A stretch of 64,000 bases of DNA from Nocardioides cynanchi (lineage in GTDB: Bacteria > Actinomycetota > Actinomycetes > Propionibacteriales > Nocardioidaceae): NCBI RefSeq assembly GCF_008761635.1, contig NZ_CP044344.1, positions 2,294,001-2,358,000 of the forward strand, given 5' to 3'. Shown here piece after piece: positions 34,521 to 43,247 of the stretch (position 1 is the stretch's first letter; every line of letters begins with the position of its first letter). The notes under the pieces were generated by a model that had not been told where the DNA came from, made no database searches, and saw only the letters and a list, made by a program, of their open reading frames with translations. Position numbers and translations under genes: made by a program.

Positions 34521-37500
34521 TCAGGTGGCGAGAAGCCGACGGATCCGCTGGTCGCTGACCGGAGCGTCGGTGCCGAGCTGCTGGGCCCACAGCGAGACGC
34601 GGTACTCCTCCAGCATCCAGCGCACCTGCCGCAGCCGCTCGCCCGGAGGCCGACCCTCGGGCAGCGCGGCGACGTGGTGCAGCCACGCCTCCTGGAGCCC
34701 CAGCACCTGGACCATGAGCTGCCGGTCGCGGGCGACCTGTTCGTCGAGCCGCTCGCGTCGGCGCCGGATCGCTGCGAGGTAGGTCGGGTAGCGCCGCAGC
34801 CGGTCGGCTCCGGCGTCGCCGAGGAAGCCGCGCCGGACCAGTCGGCCCAGCTGCGCGCCCATGTCCTGCATCGCGGCGAGGGTGGCCAGCTCGGCGCGTC
34901 CGCTGAGCAGCTTGTCGGTCTCCCGCCAGTCGGCAAGCACGCGCAGCAGGTCGGTGAGCAGGGGGCCGGTGCGCTCGGCCAGCGCGTCCGCGCCCGCCGC
35001 CACCAGCTCGTCGTACGCACGGCGGCTGCGGACCGGCGGTGCGGCATCCACGACGTCGGCCAGGATCGCGGCACGCAGGTCCTCGAGGAGCTCGGCGACC
35101 GTGGGGTACGGCGAGCCCGCGAGGCCGAGCTTGTCGGCAGTGTTCAGCCCGGCGGTGAGGTCGGCCTGCCCCGACGGCACCGTGAGCTGCAGCAGCCGGC
35201 GTACGCCGAGCCGGTGCCGCGCGTCGGCCTCGTCGCTCGAGCCGAAGATCCCCAGCCCGGCCGAGTGTCCCTCGTCGGTCACGGCCGGGTGCGCGAGCAC
35301 CTCGTGGCCGGCGCGGCGCTGCACGATCTCGGGCTCCAAGGTGCCGAAGGTCCAGGTGGTCTGGCCGGTGGCCGAGAAGCCACTGTCGCCGGCGACAGCG
35401 GCCAGGGCATCGGCGAACCGGCCCTGGAGCGGCGCCTTCAGGGCGTCGAGGTCCTTGCCCCGCGCCTGCTCCGCGCCGTCCTCGCCCACCACCCGGTAGG
35501 TCGGCTGGAGGTGCGCCGGCACCCGGGCCCAGTCCCACGCGTCGCGCGGCACCACCACGCCCGTGGTCGAGCGCGCCCAGCGTTCGAGGGCGTCGAGCAG
35601 CGGCTCCTCGCCGGGCGGCGTGGCGGCCAGGAACTCGCGGGCCTTGTCGGGGGCCGGCACGAAGCTGACCCGGAGCTGCTTGGGCAGGCTGCGGATCAGG
35701 GCCGTGACCAGCTCGCGCCGCACCCCGGGCACGTTCCAGGAGAAGTCGCCGGCGTCGACCCGGTTGAGGGTGGTCACCGGCACCTCGATGGTGAGGCCGT
35801 CGTCGGGGGCGCCGGGCTCGAAGTGGTAGCTGATCGGGAAGGTCAGCCCCGCCCCGCTCTGCCACTGCTCCGGGAAGTCGCTCTCGGTGACCTCCTCGAC
35901 GGTGTCGTGGGTGAGCATGGCGAGGTCGAAGGTGAGCAGCTCGGGATCGGCCCGCCGCGCCTGCTTCCACCACTGGTCGAAGTGGGCGCCCGACACGACC
36001 TCGCGGCCGACACGTGCGTCGTAGAAGTCGAAGAGCGTGTGCTCGTCCACCACGATGTCGCGGCGGCGGGCGCGGTGCTCGAGCTCCTCGGCCTCCCCCA
36101 GCAGCTCGAGGTTCTTGGCGTAGAAGGCATGGCGCGTCGACCACTCGCCGTACACCAGGGCGTGCCGGATGAAGAGCTCCCGGCTGAGCTCGGGGTCGAT
36201 CTTGCCGAAGGAGATCCGCCGGTCGGTGGCCAGCGGCACGCCGTACAACGTGACCCGCTCGTAGGCCAGCACCGCGGCCCGCTTCTTCGACCAGTGCGGC
36301 TCGCTGTAGCTGCGCTTGACCAGGTGGGCGCCGAGGCGCTCGGCCCACTCGGGCTTGATCGCGGCGTTCTGCCGGGCCCAGAGCCGGCCGGTCTCCACGA
36401 GCTCACCGGCCATGACGTACGACGGGTTGCGGCGGCGCAGGACGCTGCCGGGGAAGATCACGAACCGGGCACCACGCGCACCGAGGTACTCCCGTGGTCC
36501 GCGCTGCCTGGGACCCGCCGCCTTGCCACCGGACTGGCTCCTCGGCTCCCGCTCCTCCAGCACCCCCACGTGCGAGAGCAGCCCGGACAGCAGGGCCTGG
36601 TGGATGCCGTCCGCGTCGTACGCCGCGCTCGTGGTCTCGGTCACCTCGGTGGTCGACCGGCCTTCCTCGGTGCTCGACCGGGTCCCCTCGGTGGTCGAGC
36701 GGGTCCCCTCGGTGGTCGAGCGAAGTCGAGACCACTCCGGCTGCTTGCCGAGGTCGATCTTCAGCTCCTTGCAGACCTGCCGCAGCTGCGACTCGAAGTC
36801 CTGCCACTCCCGGACCCGCAGGTAGTTGAGGTACTCGCGCTTGCACATCCGCCGGAACGCGCTGCTCGACAGCTCGCGCTGCTGGGCCCGCAGGTGCCGC
36901 CACAGGTTGAGCCAGGTCAGGAAGTCCGAGCCCGGATCGGTGAAGCGGGCATGGAGCTGGTCGGCCCTGGCCTGCTCCTCGAGCGGCCGCTCGCGGGGGT
37001 CCTGGAGCGACAGGGCGGCCGCGATCACCAGGATCTCGCGCACGCAGCCGAGCCGCTCGGCCTCGAGGATCATCCGGCCCAGGCGGGGGTCGATCGGCAG
37101 CCGGGCCAGTCGCCGGCCCAGCCCGGTCAGCTTCGAACCCGACGCCGAGAGCGCGCCGAGCTCCTCCAGCAGCTGGACGCCGGCCGCGACGTTGCGCCGG
37201 TCCGGCGGCTCCACGAAGGGGAAGCGGGCGACGTCGCCCAACCCCAGCGATGCCATCTGGAGGATCACCGAGGCGAGGTTGGTGCGCAGGATCTCCGGGT
37301 CGGTGAACTCCGGGCGCGCCAGGAAGTCCTCCTCGGAGTAGAGGCGGATCGCGATGCCTGCCTCCACCCGGCCGCACCGCCCGGAGCGCTGGGCCGCCGA
37401 GGCCTGGCTGATCGCCTCGATCGGCAGCCGCTGCACCTTGGTCTTCAGCGAGTAGCGCGAGATCCGCGCCACGCCGGTGTCGACGACGTACCGGATGCCG

Positions 37501-38519
37501 GGCACGGTCAGCGAGGTCTCCGCGACGTTGGTGGCCAGGACGATCCGGCGCACCGTCGCGGAGTGCGAGGAGAACACCCGGTGCTGCTCGGCCGCCGAGA
37601 GCCGCGAGAACAGCGGCACCACCTCGAGCCGCTGACCCAGCGACGCACGGGGTCCGGCCTTCTCGAGGTCGCCCAGCGCGTCGGCGGTGTCGCGGATCTC
37701 GCGCTCGCCGGGCAGGAAGACCAGGACGTCGCCGGGGCCCTCGGCGGAGAGCTCGCGGACGGCGTCGACGATCGCCTCGGTCTGGTCGCGCACCACGATC
37801 TCGCCGTCGTCGTCGACTCCGCTCCCGTCGGTCGGACTGGTCGGGAGCATCAGCGGGCGGTAGCGGACCTCCACCGGGTAGGTCCGGCCCGAGACCTCGA
37901 TGATCGGCGCCGGCTTCCCGGCCGCGTCGGAGAAGTGCTCGGCGAAGCGTTGGGGGTCGATCGTCGCGGAGGTGATCACCAGCTTCAGGTCGGGCCGGCG
38001 CGGCAGCAGTCGCCGGAGGTAGCCGAGCAGGAAGTCGATGTTGAGGCTCCGCTCGTGGGCCTCGTCGATGATGATCGTGTCGTAGCGGCGCAGGTCACGG
38101 TCGCGCTGGAGCTCGGCGAGCAGGATGCCGTCGGTCATCACCTTGATCCGGGTCGCCGGCGAGGTGCGGTCGGTGAACCGGACCTGGTAGCCGACCTCGT
38201 CGCCCAGCGTCGTCCCGGTCTCGGCGGCCAGCCGCTCGGCGACCGACCGGGCCGCGATCCGCCGCGGCTGGGTGTGCCCGAGCAGCGCACCCCGGCCGCC
38301 TGCTCCGCGCCCGAGCTCGAGGCAGATCTTGGGGAGCTGGGTGGTCTTGCCCGAGCCGGTCTCGCCGGCGACGACGACGACCTGGTGGTCGCGGATGGCC
38401 GCCGCGATGTCGTCGTGCCGCTGACTGATCGGCAGCTCGGGCGGGAAGGAGATGTCCACAACGCGGGTGATTCTCCCCCAGCGTGGCCCCCCGACCGCAA
38501 TCAGATTGCCCGTGCCCAC
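34521..38519 (-). CDS. hrpA: ATP-dependent RNA helicase HrpA
   Basis: 1332 aa, the full DEAH-box HrpA type. GETGSGKTTQLPKICLE (Walker A) and IIIDEAHERSLN (DEAH box) are followed by VITSATID, VLVFLPGEREIRDTADAL, TNVAETSLTVPGIRYVVDTG and QRSGRCGR (motif VI), then the HA2/OB-fold region and the DUF3418 C-terminus. The protein unwinds RNA and rescues stalled ribosomes. Residues about 595-626 are a Ser/Thr/Glu tandem segment (STTEGTR repeated) encoded by a REP-like palindrome inserted in frame (36640-36745). The GTG at 38459 (VDISFPPEL) may be the true start. Confidence 0.93.
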   Translation of the reverse strand: MGTGNLIAVGGPRWGRITRVVDISFPPELPISQRHDDIAAAIRDHQVVVVAGETGSGKTTQLPKICLELGRGAGGRGALLGHTQPRRIAARSVAERLAAETGTTLGDEVGYQVRFTDRTSPATRIKVMTDGILLAELQRDRDLRRYDTIIIDEAHERSLNIDFLLGYLRRLLPRRPDLKLVITSATIDPQRFAEHFSDAAGKPAPIIEVSGRTYPVEVRYRPLMLPTSPTDGSGVDDDGEIVVRDQTEAIVDAVRELSAEGPGDVLVFLPGEREIRDTADALGDLEKAGPRASLGQRLEVVPLFSRLSAAEQHRVFSSHSATVRRIVLATNVAETSLTVPGIRYVVDTGVARISRYSLKTKVQRLPIEAISQASAAQRSGRCGRVEAGIAIRLYSEEDFLARPEFTDPEILRTNLASVILQMASLGLGDVARFPFVEPPDRRNVAAGVQLLEELGALSASGSKLTGLGRRLARLPIDPRLGRMILEAERLGCVREILVIAAALSLQDPRERPLEEQARADQLHARFTDPGSDFLTWLNLWRHLRAQQRELSSSAFRRMCKREYLNYLRVREWQDFESQLRQVCKELKIDLGKQPEWSRLRSTTEGTRSTTEGTRSSTEEGRSTTEVTETTSAAYDADGIHQALLSGLLSHVGVLEEREPRSQSGGKAAGPRQRGPREYLGARGARFVIFPGSVLRRRNPSYVMAGELVETGRLWARQNAAIKPEWAERLGAHLVKRSYSEPHWSKKRAAVLAYERVTLYGVPLATDRRISFGKIDPELSRELFIRHALVYGEWSTRHAFYAKNLELLGEAEELEHRARRRDIVVDEHTLFDFYDARVGREVVSGAHFDQWWKQARRADPELLTFDLAMLTHDTVEEVTESDFPEQWQSGAGLTFPISYHFEPGAPDDGLTIEVPVTTLNRVDAGDFSWNVPGVRRELVTALIRSLPKQLRVSFVPAPDKAREFLAATPPGEEPLLDALERWARSTTGVVVPRDAWDWARVPAHLQPTYRVVGEDGAEQARGKDLDALKAPLQGRFADALAAVAGDSGFSATGQTTWTFGTLEPEIVQRRAGHEVLAHPAVTDEGHSAGLGIFGSSDEADARHRLGVRRLLQLTVPSGQADLTAGLNTADKLGLAGSPYPTVAELLEDLRAAILADVVDAAPPVRSRRAYDELVAAGADALAERTGPLLTDLLRVLADWRETDKLLSGRAELATLAAMQDMGAQLGRLVRRGFLGDAGADRLRRYPTYLAAIRRRRERLDEQVARDRQLMVQVLGLQEAWLHHVAALPEGRPPGERLRQVRWMLEEYRVSLWAQQLGTDAPVSDQRIRRLLAT
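36640..36745. repeat. REP-like palindromic repeat inside hrpA
   Basis: Three tandem copies of GGTCCCCTCGGTGGTCGAGC-type units end in a palindrome GTGGTCGAGCGAAGTCGAGACCAC (36711-36735). The same core occurs between genes at 54029-54100 and 62708-62733. In hrpA the unit length keeps the frame open, coding a STTEGTR-type repeat. Confidence 0.7.
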
Positions 38520-38561
38520 CCGGCAGGCTGGCAGGGAACCGACACGAGACGGCCAGCACCC

Positions 38562-38578
38562 TCACAGGGAACCCACAG
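38562..38578 (+). promoter_or_regulatory. Response-regulator box 1 (CACAG direct repeat)
   Basis: TCACAG at 38562 and CCACAG at 38573, 11 bp apart. The repeat starts 27 nt before a putative -10 (CACAGT, 38589-38594), which ends 6 nt before the ATG at 38601. The arrangement is identical to boxes at 43643-43659 and 43698-43714. Confidence 0.65.
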
Positions 38579-38600
38579 ACCGGCGGCCCACAGTGAAGGC

Positions 38601-38891
38601 ATGACCCACATGAAGCGCAGCCGGCGCCTGCAAGTCGGCCTGGCCGGACTCAGCATCGTCAGTGCCCTCGGCGCGGCGGTAGGTCTCGGTCTGAGCACCC
38701 AGACCAGCTCCTCCGCGGCGGGCCAGGCCGCCACCGGCCAGGCCAGCACGCAGACCACCACGTCGCACCGGAGCGGCGAGGGCGACGACGGGAACCGTTC
38801 GCGCACCACCACCACGACCAGCCGGCAGAACAGCAGCCCGGTCACCCAGCCCACCACCACGACGCCCCAGGCCACCACGAGCGGGTCCTGA
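38601..38891 (+). CDS. Small exported Ser/Thr-rich protein
   Basis: 96 aa. After MTHMKRSRR a hydrophobic helix (LQVGLAGLSIVSALGAAVGLGL) acts as signal or anchor; the remaining 65 residues are almost all Ser, Thr, Gln, Gly and Asn. No FMN-binding domain or flavinylation motif (S/T-G-A-T) is present, although the next gene encodes the flavin transferase ApbE. It may be a low-complexity envelope protein. First gene of the electron-transfer operon; the start sits behind response-regulator box 1. Confidence 0.7.
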   Translation: MTHMKRSRRLQVGLAGLSIVSALGAAVGLGLSTQTSSSAAGQAATGQASTQTTTSHRSGEGDDGNRSRTTTTTSRQNSSPVTQPTTTTPQATTSGS

Positions 38892-38893
38892 CC

Positions 38894-39835
38894 ATGACCA
38901 CCGAGCGGAGCATCGAGCCCGGCCCCCGGATGGTCGAGCCGGGTGCCACGACGTACCGCTTCGACCTGTGGAGCACCACGGGGTCGGTCGTCGTGACCGA
39001 CCCGGCCGCGCTGCCCGCGGCCGTCGAGGTGGTGCGAGCCGGGCTCGACGAGGTCGAGCTCGCGTGCTCCCGCTTCCGGCCCGACTCGGAGATCTCGGGT
39101 CTGAGCACCGGCCGCAACCGGCTTTCGCCGATGCTGGCCGACCTGGTCGGTACGGCGCTCGACGCGGCCGAGGCCAGCGGCGGGCTGGTCGACCCGACGG
39201 TCGGCTCGGTGGTCCGCGAGCTCGGCTACGACCGCAGCATCGAGCTGCTCCCGGCCGACGGCGCAGCCGTGAGGGTCGAGCAGCAGGTCCCCGGCTGGCG
39301 CCGGGTGCAGCTGTACGGCGACCGGCTGGAGCTGCCCGGCGGGCTCCTGCTCGACCTCGGCGCCACCGCCAAGGCGCGTGCCGCCGACCTCACCGCCCGC
39401 CGCGTGGCGGACCTGATCGGCGTCGGCGTGCTGGTCGAGCTGGGCGGCGACATCGCCACGGCCGGACCCGGGCCCGACGCGGGCTGGCAGGTCCTGGTCG
39501 CGGACTCACCCGACGACCCCGCCTGCCAGGTGACCCTCCAGCCGGGCTGGGCCCTGGCCACCTCGTCGACGGTACGACGGGCCTGGCGCCGCGGCGGCGT
39601 CCGCCTGCACCACATCGTCGACCCCCGAACTGCGGCCCCGGCGGCGCCAGTGTGGCGCAGCGCCTCCGTGGCCGCACCTACGTGTGTCGAGGCCAACACG
39701 GCCTCGACCGCCGCGGTCGTGCTCGGCCACGAGGCGACTCGCTGGCTCGGCGACCGCGGCTTCACCGCTCGACTCGTCGACCAGCGGCACCGCGTGTGCC
39801 GGGTCGGCGGCTGGCCCCAGGAGGTGGCGGCATGA
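38894..39835 (+). CDS. apbE: FAD:protein FMN transferase ApbE
   Basis: 313 aa. ELACSRFRPDSEISGLS, PTVGSVVRELGYDRS and LLDLGATAKARAADLTARRV are the expected motifs; LVELGGDIATAGPG and LHHIVDPRTAAPA provide the later flavin- and Mg-binding segments. ApbE attaches FMN covalently to Thr in flavoproteins exposed to the outside. Its target is not in this window; the ferric-reductase-like and NuoF-like proteins encoded downstream suggest an electron chain across the membrane. Starts 2 nt after the preceding stop. Confidence 0.9.
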   Translation: MTTERSIEPGPRMVEPGATTYRFDLWSTTGSVVVTDPAALPAAVEVVRAGLDEVELACSRFRPDSEISGLSTGRNRLSPMLADLVGTALDAAEASGGLVDPTVGSVVRELGYDRSIELLPADGAAVRVEQQVPGWRRVQLYGDRLELPGGLLLDLGATAKARAADLTARRVADLIGVGVLVELGGDIATAGPGPDAGWQVLVADSPDDPACQVTLQPGWALATSSTVRRAWRRGGVRLHHIVDPRTAAPAAPVWRSASVAAPTCVEANTASTAAVVLGHEATRWLGDRGFTARLVDQRHRVCRVGGWPQEVAA

Positions 39836-39891
39836 CCTCACCCCACGAGCCTGCTCGCGGCGCTCGCACGCCCGCCGGGACCTCGACATGA
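39832..39891 (+). CDS. 19-codon linker ORF between apbE and the ferric-reductase-like gene
   Basis: ATG at 39832 overlaps the apbE stop (ATGA) and reads MTSPHEPARG... to a TGA at 39889-39891 overlapping the ATG (39888) of the next gene. It has no protein features and may only re-initiate ribosomes across the junction. Confidence 0.3.
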   Translation: MTSPHEPARGARTPAGTST

Positions 39892-40451
39892 GCGCGGCCT
39901 TCTGGGCGCTCGGCCGCGGCACCGGTGTGGTCGCCCTCGTGCTCTTCACGGTCTCGCTGGTGCTGGGCATCGTCGCCCGCTCGGGCCGCCCGGTGCCGTG
40001 GCTGGGCCGCTTCGGCACCAGCGACCTGCACCGAACCGCTGCCCTGACCGGGACCGGCCTCGTGCTGGCCCACGTCGGCACCCTCTACTTCGACCCCTAC
40101 GCCCAGCTCCGGCTGGTCGACGTGGTCTTCCCGTTCCTGGGTGCCTACAAGCCGCTGTGGCTCGGCCTGGGCACGCTCGCCCTCGACCTCCTCGGCGTGA
40201 TCACGGTCGTGTCGCTGCTGCGGCACCGGGTCGGGCCGCGGGTGTTCAAGGCCGTCCACTGGGGCACCTACGCCCTGTGGCCGGTGGCCCTGATGCACGC
40301 GCTGGGCAACGGAACCAACGCCGGCTCCGGCTGGTTCCGGGCCCTGGCCGTGGTCTGCATCAGCGCGGTCGTCACCGCCGTCGGCTGGCGGCTCACCCCG
40401 TCGTACGGCGATCGCGGCTGGGAGCGCAACCCGAGGAGGACTGCGGTATGA
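39888..40451 (+). CDS. Ferric-reductase-like transmembrane protein (b-type haem)
   Basis: 187 aa with five to six membrane helices. Paired histidines in two helices (HRTAALTGTGLVLAH, H-x13-H; and HWGTYALWPVALMH, H-x12-H) are the haem ligands expected of FRD/ferric reductase-like membrane domains. There are no flavin or NAD domains. It could carry electrons across the membrane from the NuoF-like protein and ferredoxin encoded next to it. The gene overlaps the next by 4 nt. Start set by the ATG at 39888, the first with a good membrane helix. Confidence 0.8.
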   Translation: MSAAFWALGRGTGVVALVLFTVSLVLGIVARSGRPVPWLGRFGTSDLHRTAALTGTGLVLAHVGTLYFDPYAQLRLVDVVFPFLGAYKPLWLGLGTLALDLLGVITVVSLLRHRVGPRVFKAVHWGTYALWPVALMHALGNGTNAGSGWFRALAVVCISAVVTAVGWRLTPSYGDRGWERNPRRTAV

Positions 40452-41662
40452 CCACCACGTCCACGGGCGTCTCCGCGAGCTCCACACGGCGGCTGCTCGG
40501 CGGCGTCCAGAGCGACGCCGCCCGGCACGAGGCCGTGCACGGTCCACTTCCCCATCTCGGCCTCGACGAGCTCCTCCGGCTCGTGGAGGCCAGCGGGCTC
40601 ACCGGGCGCGGCGGTGCGGGTTTCCCCACCGCGATCAAGGTGCGCGCCGTCGCGTCCGGTGCCCGCCGGCCCGTCGTGGTCGGCAATGCCATGGAGGGCG
40701 AGCCCCTCAGCCACAAGGACGCCGTCCTACTGGACCGCAGCCCGCACCTGGTGCTGGACGGCCTCCAGGTGCTGGCCCGCGCCCTGCGTGCCAAGCGCGC
40801 CGTCCTCGCCGTCGGCCCCGAGATCGACGCCGGTCCGGTGCAGGCGGCCGCCCGCGGGCGCCGCGGGATCGAGGTGGCGCATCTCGACGGCGGGTTCGTG
40901 GCCGGGCAGGAGACGGCCCTGGTCAACCAGCTCAACGGCCGGTCGGCCCTGCCCCGCGACCCCTTCACCCGGGTCACCGAGAGTGGGGTGGACGGACGCC
41001 CCACGCTGGTCCTGAACGCCGAGACCCTGGCCCAGGTCGCGCTGATCGCCCGGCACGGAGCCGACTGGTTCCGCTCGGCCGGGACGGCCGACGACTCCGG
41101 CACCTCGCTGTTCACCGTCTCCGGCGCGGTCGGCCGCCCCGGTGTGGTCGAGGCCGCACGTGCGTCCCGGCTCCGCGACGTCCTGGAGGCGACCGAGCCG
41201 CGCCGGCCGGCCGCGGTGCTGGTCGGTGGCTACCACGGCGCGTGGGTGCCGGCGACCCACCTCGACGTCCGGCTGACCCGGTCGGAGCTCGCACCGTGGA
41301 ACGCCGCCGTCGGTGCCGGTGTCCTGTACGTGCTCGACGACCGGACCTGCCCGCTGCGGTACGCCGCCGAGGTGGCGGACTACCTCGCCGGCGAGTCCGC
41401 CGCCCAGTGCGGCCCCTGCATCAACGGCCTGCCCCAGATGGCCGCCGACCTGCACCGGCTGGCCGCCTGCGTCCGGGACCAACGGCTGCCCGTCGCCGTG
41501 GCCCGGATGGCCGGGCTGGTCAAGGGCCGCGGCGCCTGTGCGCACCCCGACGGCACCGCCCGCTTCGTCGGCTCGACCCTCGAGGTCTTCCGCGACCACA
41601 CGGCGGCCCACCTGCAGGGCTGGTGCCCGAGCACGATGCGGCCGACCACGAGGGGGATGTGA
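40448..41662 (+). CDS. NuoF-like flavoprotein (NADH:quinone oxidoreductase 51-kDa family)
   Basis: 404 aa. SGLTGRGGAGFPTAIK is the NADH/FMN-binding signature of NuoF; the SLBB (beta-grasp) region follows (LFTVSGAVGRPGVVEA). In the Fe-S motif ESAAQCGPCINGLP (about 317-330), the first of the three clustered Cys of NuoF (SCGxCxPC) is Ala; the last Cys-containing segment is RGACAHPDG. Thus cluster N3 may be changed or lost. It probably oxidises NAD(P)H and feeds electrons to the small ferredoxin encoded next, whose ATG overlaps this stop (TGATG). Confidence 0.85.
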   Translation: MTTTSTGVSASSTRRLLGGVQSDAARHEAVHGPLPHLGLDELLRLVEASGLTGRGGAGFPTAIKVRAVASGARRPVVVGNAMEGEPLSHKDAVLLDRSPHLVLDGLQVLARALRAKRAVLAVGPEIDAGPVQAAARGRRGIEVAHLDGGFVAGQETALVNQLNGRSALPRDPFTRVTESGVDGRPTLVLNAETLAQVALIARHGADWFRSAGTADDSGTSLFTVSGAVGRPGVVEAARASRLRDVLEATEPRRPAAVLVGGYHGAWVPATHLDVRLTRSELAPWNAAVGAGVLYVLDDRTCPLRYAAEVADYLAGESAAQCGPCINGLPQMAADLHRLAACVRDQRLPVAVARMAGLVKGRGACAHPDGTARFVGSTLEVFRDHTAAHLQGWCPSTMRPTTRGM

Positions 41663-41877
41663 TGGCGACGCGCCTGCACATCGACTGGACCCGTTGCGAC
41701 GGGCACGGCAGCTGCGCCGAGCTCCTGCCCGAGCTGCTCACCGTCGACGACTTCGGCTTCCCCGCGGTACGGACCGGCGATCGCGACCCCCTCGTGCCCG
41801 ACCGGCTCGAGGAGGCGGCGCTGCACGCCGTACGCAACTGTCCGCTGATGGCCCTGCGTCTGTACGACGCGAGCTGA
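41662..41877 (+). CDS. Small ferredoxin (3Fe-4S or 4Fe-4S type)
   Basis: 71 aa. C12-x5-C18 (RCDGHGSC) and C60-P (RNCPLMAL) give the three-Cys pattern of actinobacterial 3Fe-4S ferredoxins often paired with cytochrome P450s; the fourth Cys of 4Fe-4S forms is missing. Here the partner is the NuoF-like protein, encoded with a one-base overlap. Last gene of the operon; 15 nt beyond its stop lies the end of a convergent gene. Confidence 0.88.
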   Translation: MATRLHIDWTRCDGHGSCAELLPELLTVDDFGFPAVRTGDRDPLVPDRLEEAALHAVRNCPLMALRLYDAS

Positions 41878-41892
41878 GGCCGGAGCGCCCGG

Positions 41893-42663
41893 TCAGGAGC
41901 CGGACGGCATCATCAGTCGCGGATCCGCGGCAGCGGCGAGCAGCTGGTCCTGGGTCAGGCCCAGCTCGGCGGTGGACGTGCCGTTGTTGCCGAAACCGGT
42001 GCTGGCGATCAGGGTGACCACGGTGCCGTCGTCGTGGCGGACCGAGACCACGAGGTCGTCGCCGGTCGAGCTGACCCGCGCCGGCTGCCCGCGATAGGTC
42101 GTCGGCGTCATGCCGGCCGTGTCGAGGTCGTAGAAGCTCCCCGCCGCCGCCCAGTCGTGACCGAGCACGATCTCCAGCATGCCGCCGCCGTTCCAGTCCA
42201 GCTTGGTGCCGATCACACCGGTGCCGCCCTGCTGGTTCTCGGCGTACCTCAGCCGGTTGCCGCCGGGGTCGAGGTGCTCGGCCAGGACGTTGCGGTAGCC
42301 GACCAGCAGCTCCTGGGTGGAGCGTGAGTCGAGGCGACGCTGGAGCCGGCGCAGCCGATCGGCCGCCGTGACGCGGTGATGCGTGTCCCATCCCGAGAGG
42401 GTCCGTGGTGCCGCGGCCCGGTGCGGCCCGGCGGCAGGCCCGGACGCGCCACCGACCGGTCCGGCGAACCCCGGCTGCGCGTGGTCGGCCGTCGACCCCT
42501 GGAACGCGGCCACCGCAGACACGATCGCGGCCACGGCGACGGCCGCGCCGGCGACCTGGACGCCGTGCCGGCGGCGCAGGGCCCGCTCACCACGCTCCAC
42601 GTCGGCGCGGACGTCCGGGGCCGGCACCTCGATCCGCTCCAGCACGTCGTCGATCTCGTTCAT
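41893..42663 (-). CDS. Membrane-anchored putative anti-sigma/regulatory protein
   Basis: 256 aa. A short acidic cytosolic N-terminus (MNEIDDVLERIEVPAPDVRADVERGERALRR) is followed by one membrane helix (VQVAGAAVAVAAIVSAVAAF) and an external domain of about 190 residues with a Gly/Pro-rich linker. It overlaps the SigE-type sigma gene by 4 nt (ATGA). The arrangement, though without a ZAS zinc motif, fits a sigma regulator. A paralogous pair lies at 57152-58415. Confidence 0.7.
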   Translation of the reverse strand: MNEIDDVLERIEVPAPDVRADVERGERALRRRHGVQVAGAAVAVAAIVSAVAAFQGSTADHAQPGFAGPVGGASGPAAGPHRAAAPRTLSGWDTHHRVTAADRLRRLQRRLDSRSTQELLVGYRNVLAEHLDPGGNRLRYAENQQGGTGVIGTKLDWNGGGMLEIVLGHDWAAAGSFYDLDTAGMTPTTYRGQPARVSSTGDDLVVSVRHDDGTVVTLIASTGFGNNGTSTAELGLTQDQLLAAAADPRLMMPSGS

Positions 42664-43154
42664 CGTCCCTGCTCCTCGCCTCGTTGCGGTGCCAGGAGGG
42701 CACGGAGCCGGCGTACGCCGTCCGCGCTCTGGCTCTTCACGGTGCCCGGCGTGACGCCGAGCGTGGCAGCGGTCTCCTCGACGGAGAGCCCCCAGAGGTG
42801 GCGCAGCACGATCACCCGCCGCTGACCCGGGGCCAGACCCGCCACGGCTGCCCGGAGGTCCAGGACACCGTCGCTGTCGACCTCGCGCTCCGCCCGGTCG
42901 AAGCCCTCCAGCCCGGTGTGCTCACGCCGCCGACGCAGCCGGTCGACGTTGGCGTTGACCAGCATCGCCCGTGCATAGCCGTCCACCGAGTCCATCCGCG
43001 AGACCCGTGGCCAGGCGACGTAGAGACGCGTGAGCACGTGCTGCACGAGGTCCTCGGCCTGGTGATGGTCGCCGCACAGCACCCAGGCCGTGCGGTACAT
43101 CAGCGGCCGTCGGGCGACGACGTACTCGGCGAACCCCGTCCGACTCCCGGACAT
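42660..43154 (-). CDS. SigE-family RNA polymerase sigma factor (ECF)
   Basis: 164 aa from the ATG at 43154 (MSGSRTGFAEYVV). Region 2: FAEYVVARRPLMYRTAWVLCGDHHQAEDLVQHVLTRLYVAWPRV; region 4: LAPGQRRVIVLRHLWGLSVEETAATLGVTPGTVKSQ with a clear HTH. This is the SigE/SigM type widespread in Streptomyces and Nocardioides. Translationally coupled to the membrane protein downstream, its probable regulator. A longer start (MTAGFLERG) at 43187 exists but lacks family similarity. Confidence 0.9.
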   Translation of the reverse strand: MSGSRTGFAEYVVARRPLMYRTAWVLCGDHHQAEDLVQHVLTRLYVAWPRVSRMDSVDGYARAMLVNANVDRLRRRREHTGLEGFDRAEREVDSDGVLDLRAAVAGLAPGQRRVIVLRHLWGLSVEETAATLGVTPGTVKSQSADGVRRLRALLAPQRGEEQGR

Positions 43155-43247
43155 CGACCCTCCCCGTTCGAGAAACCCTGCCGTCAAGTGGGACGTCGGC
43201 GGGGCCCGGGAGGTTGGGCCCGAGGTGCAGATGGTTGCGGAAGCGGG

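Noticed and set aside
38520..38600. FMN riboswitch upstream of the ApbE operon
   Set aside because: The region is only about 80 nt and has the CACAG direct repeats, with none of the conserved RFN element blocks.
33855..38891. 1678-codon plus-strand ORF opposite hrpA
   Set aside because: Antisense shadow of hrpA with no domain; only its last 97 codons (from 38601) form a real gene.
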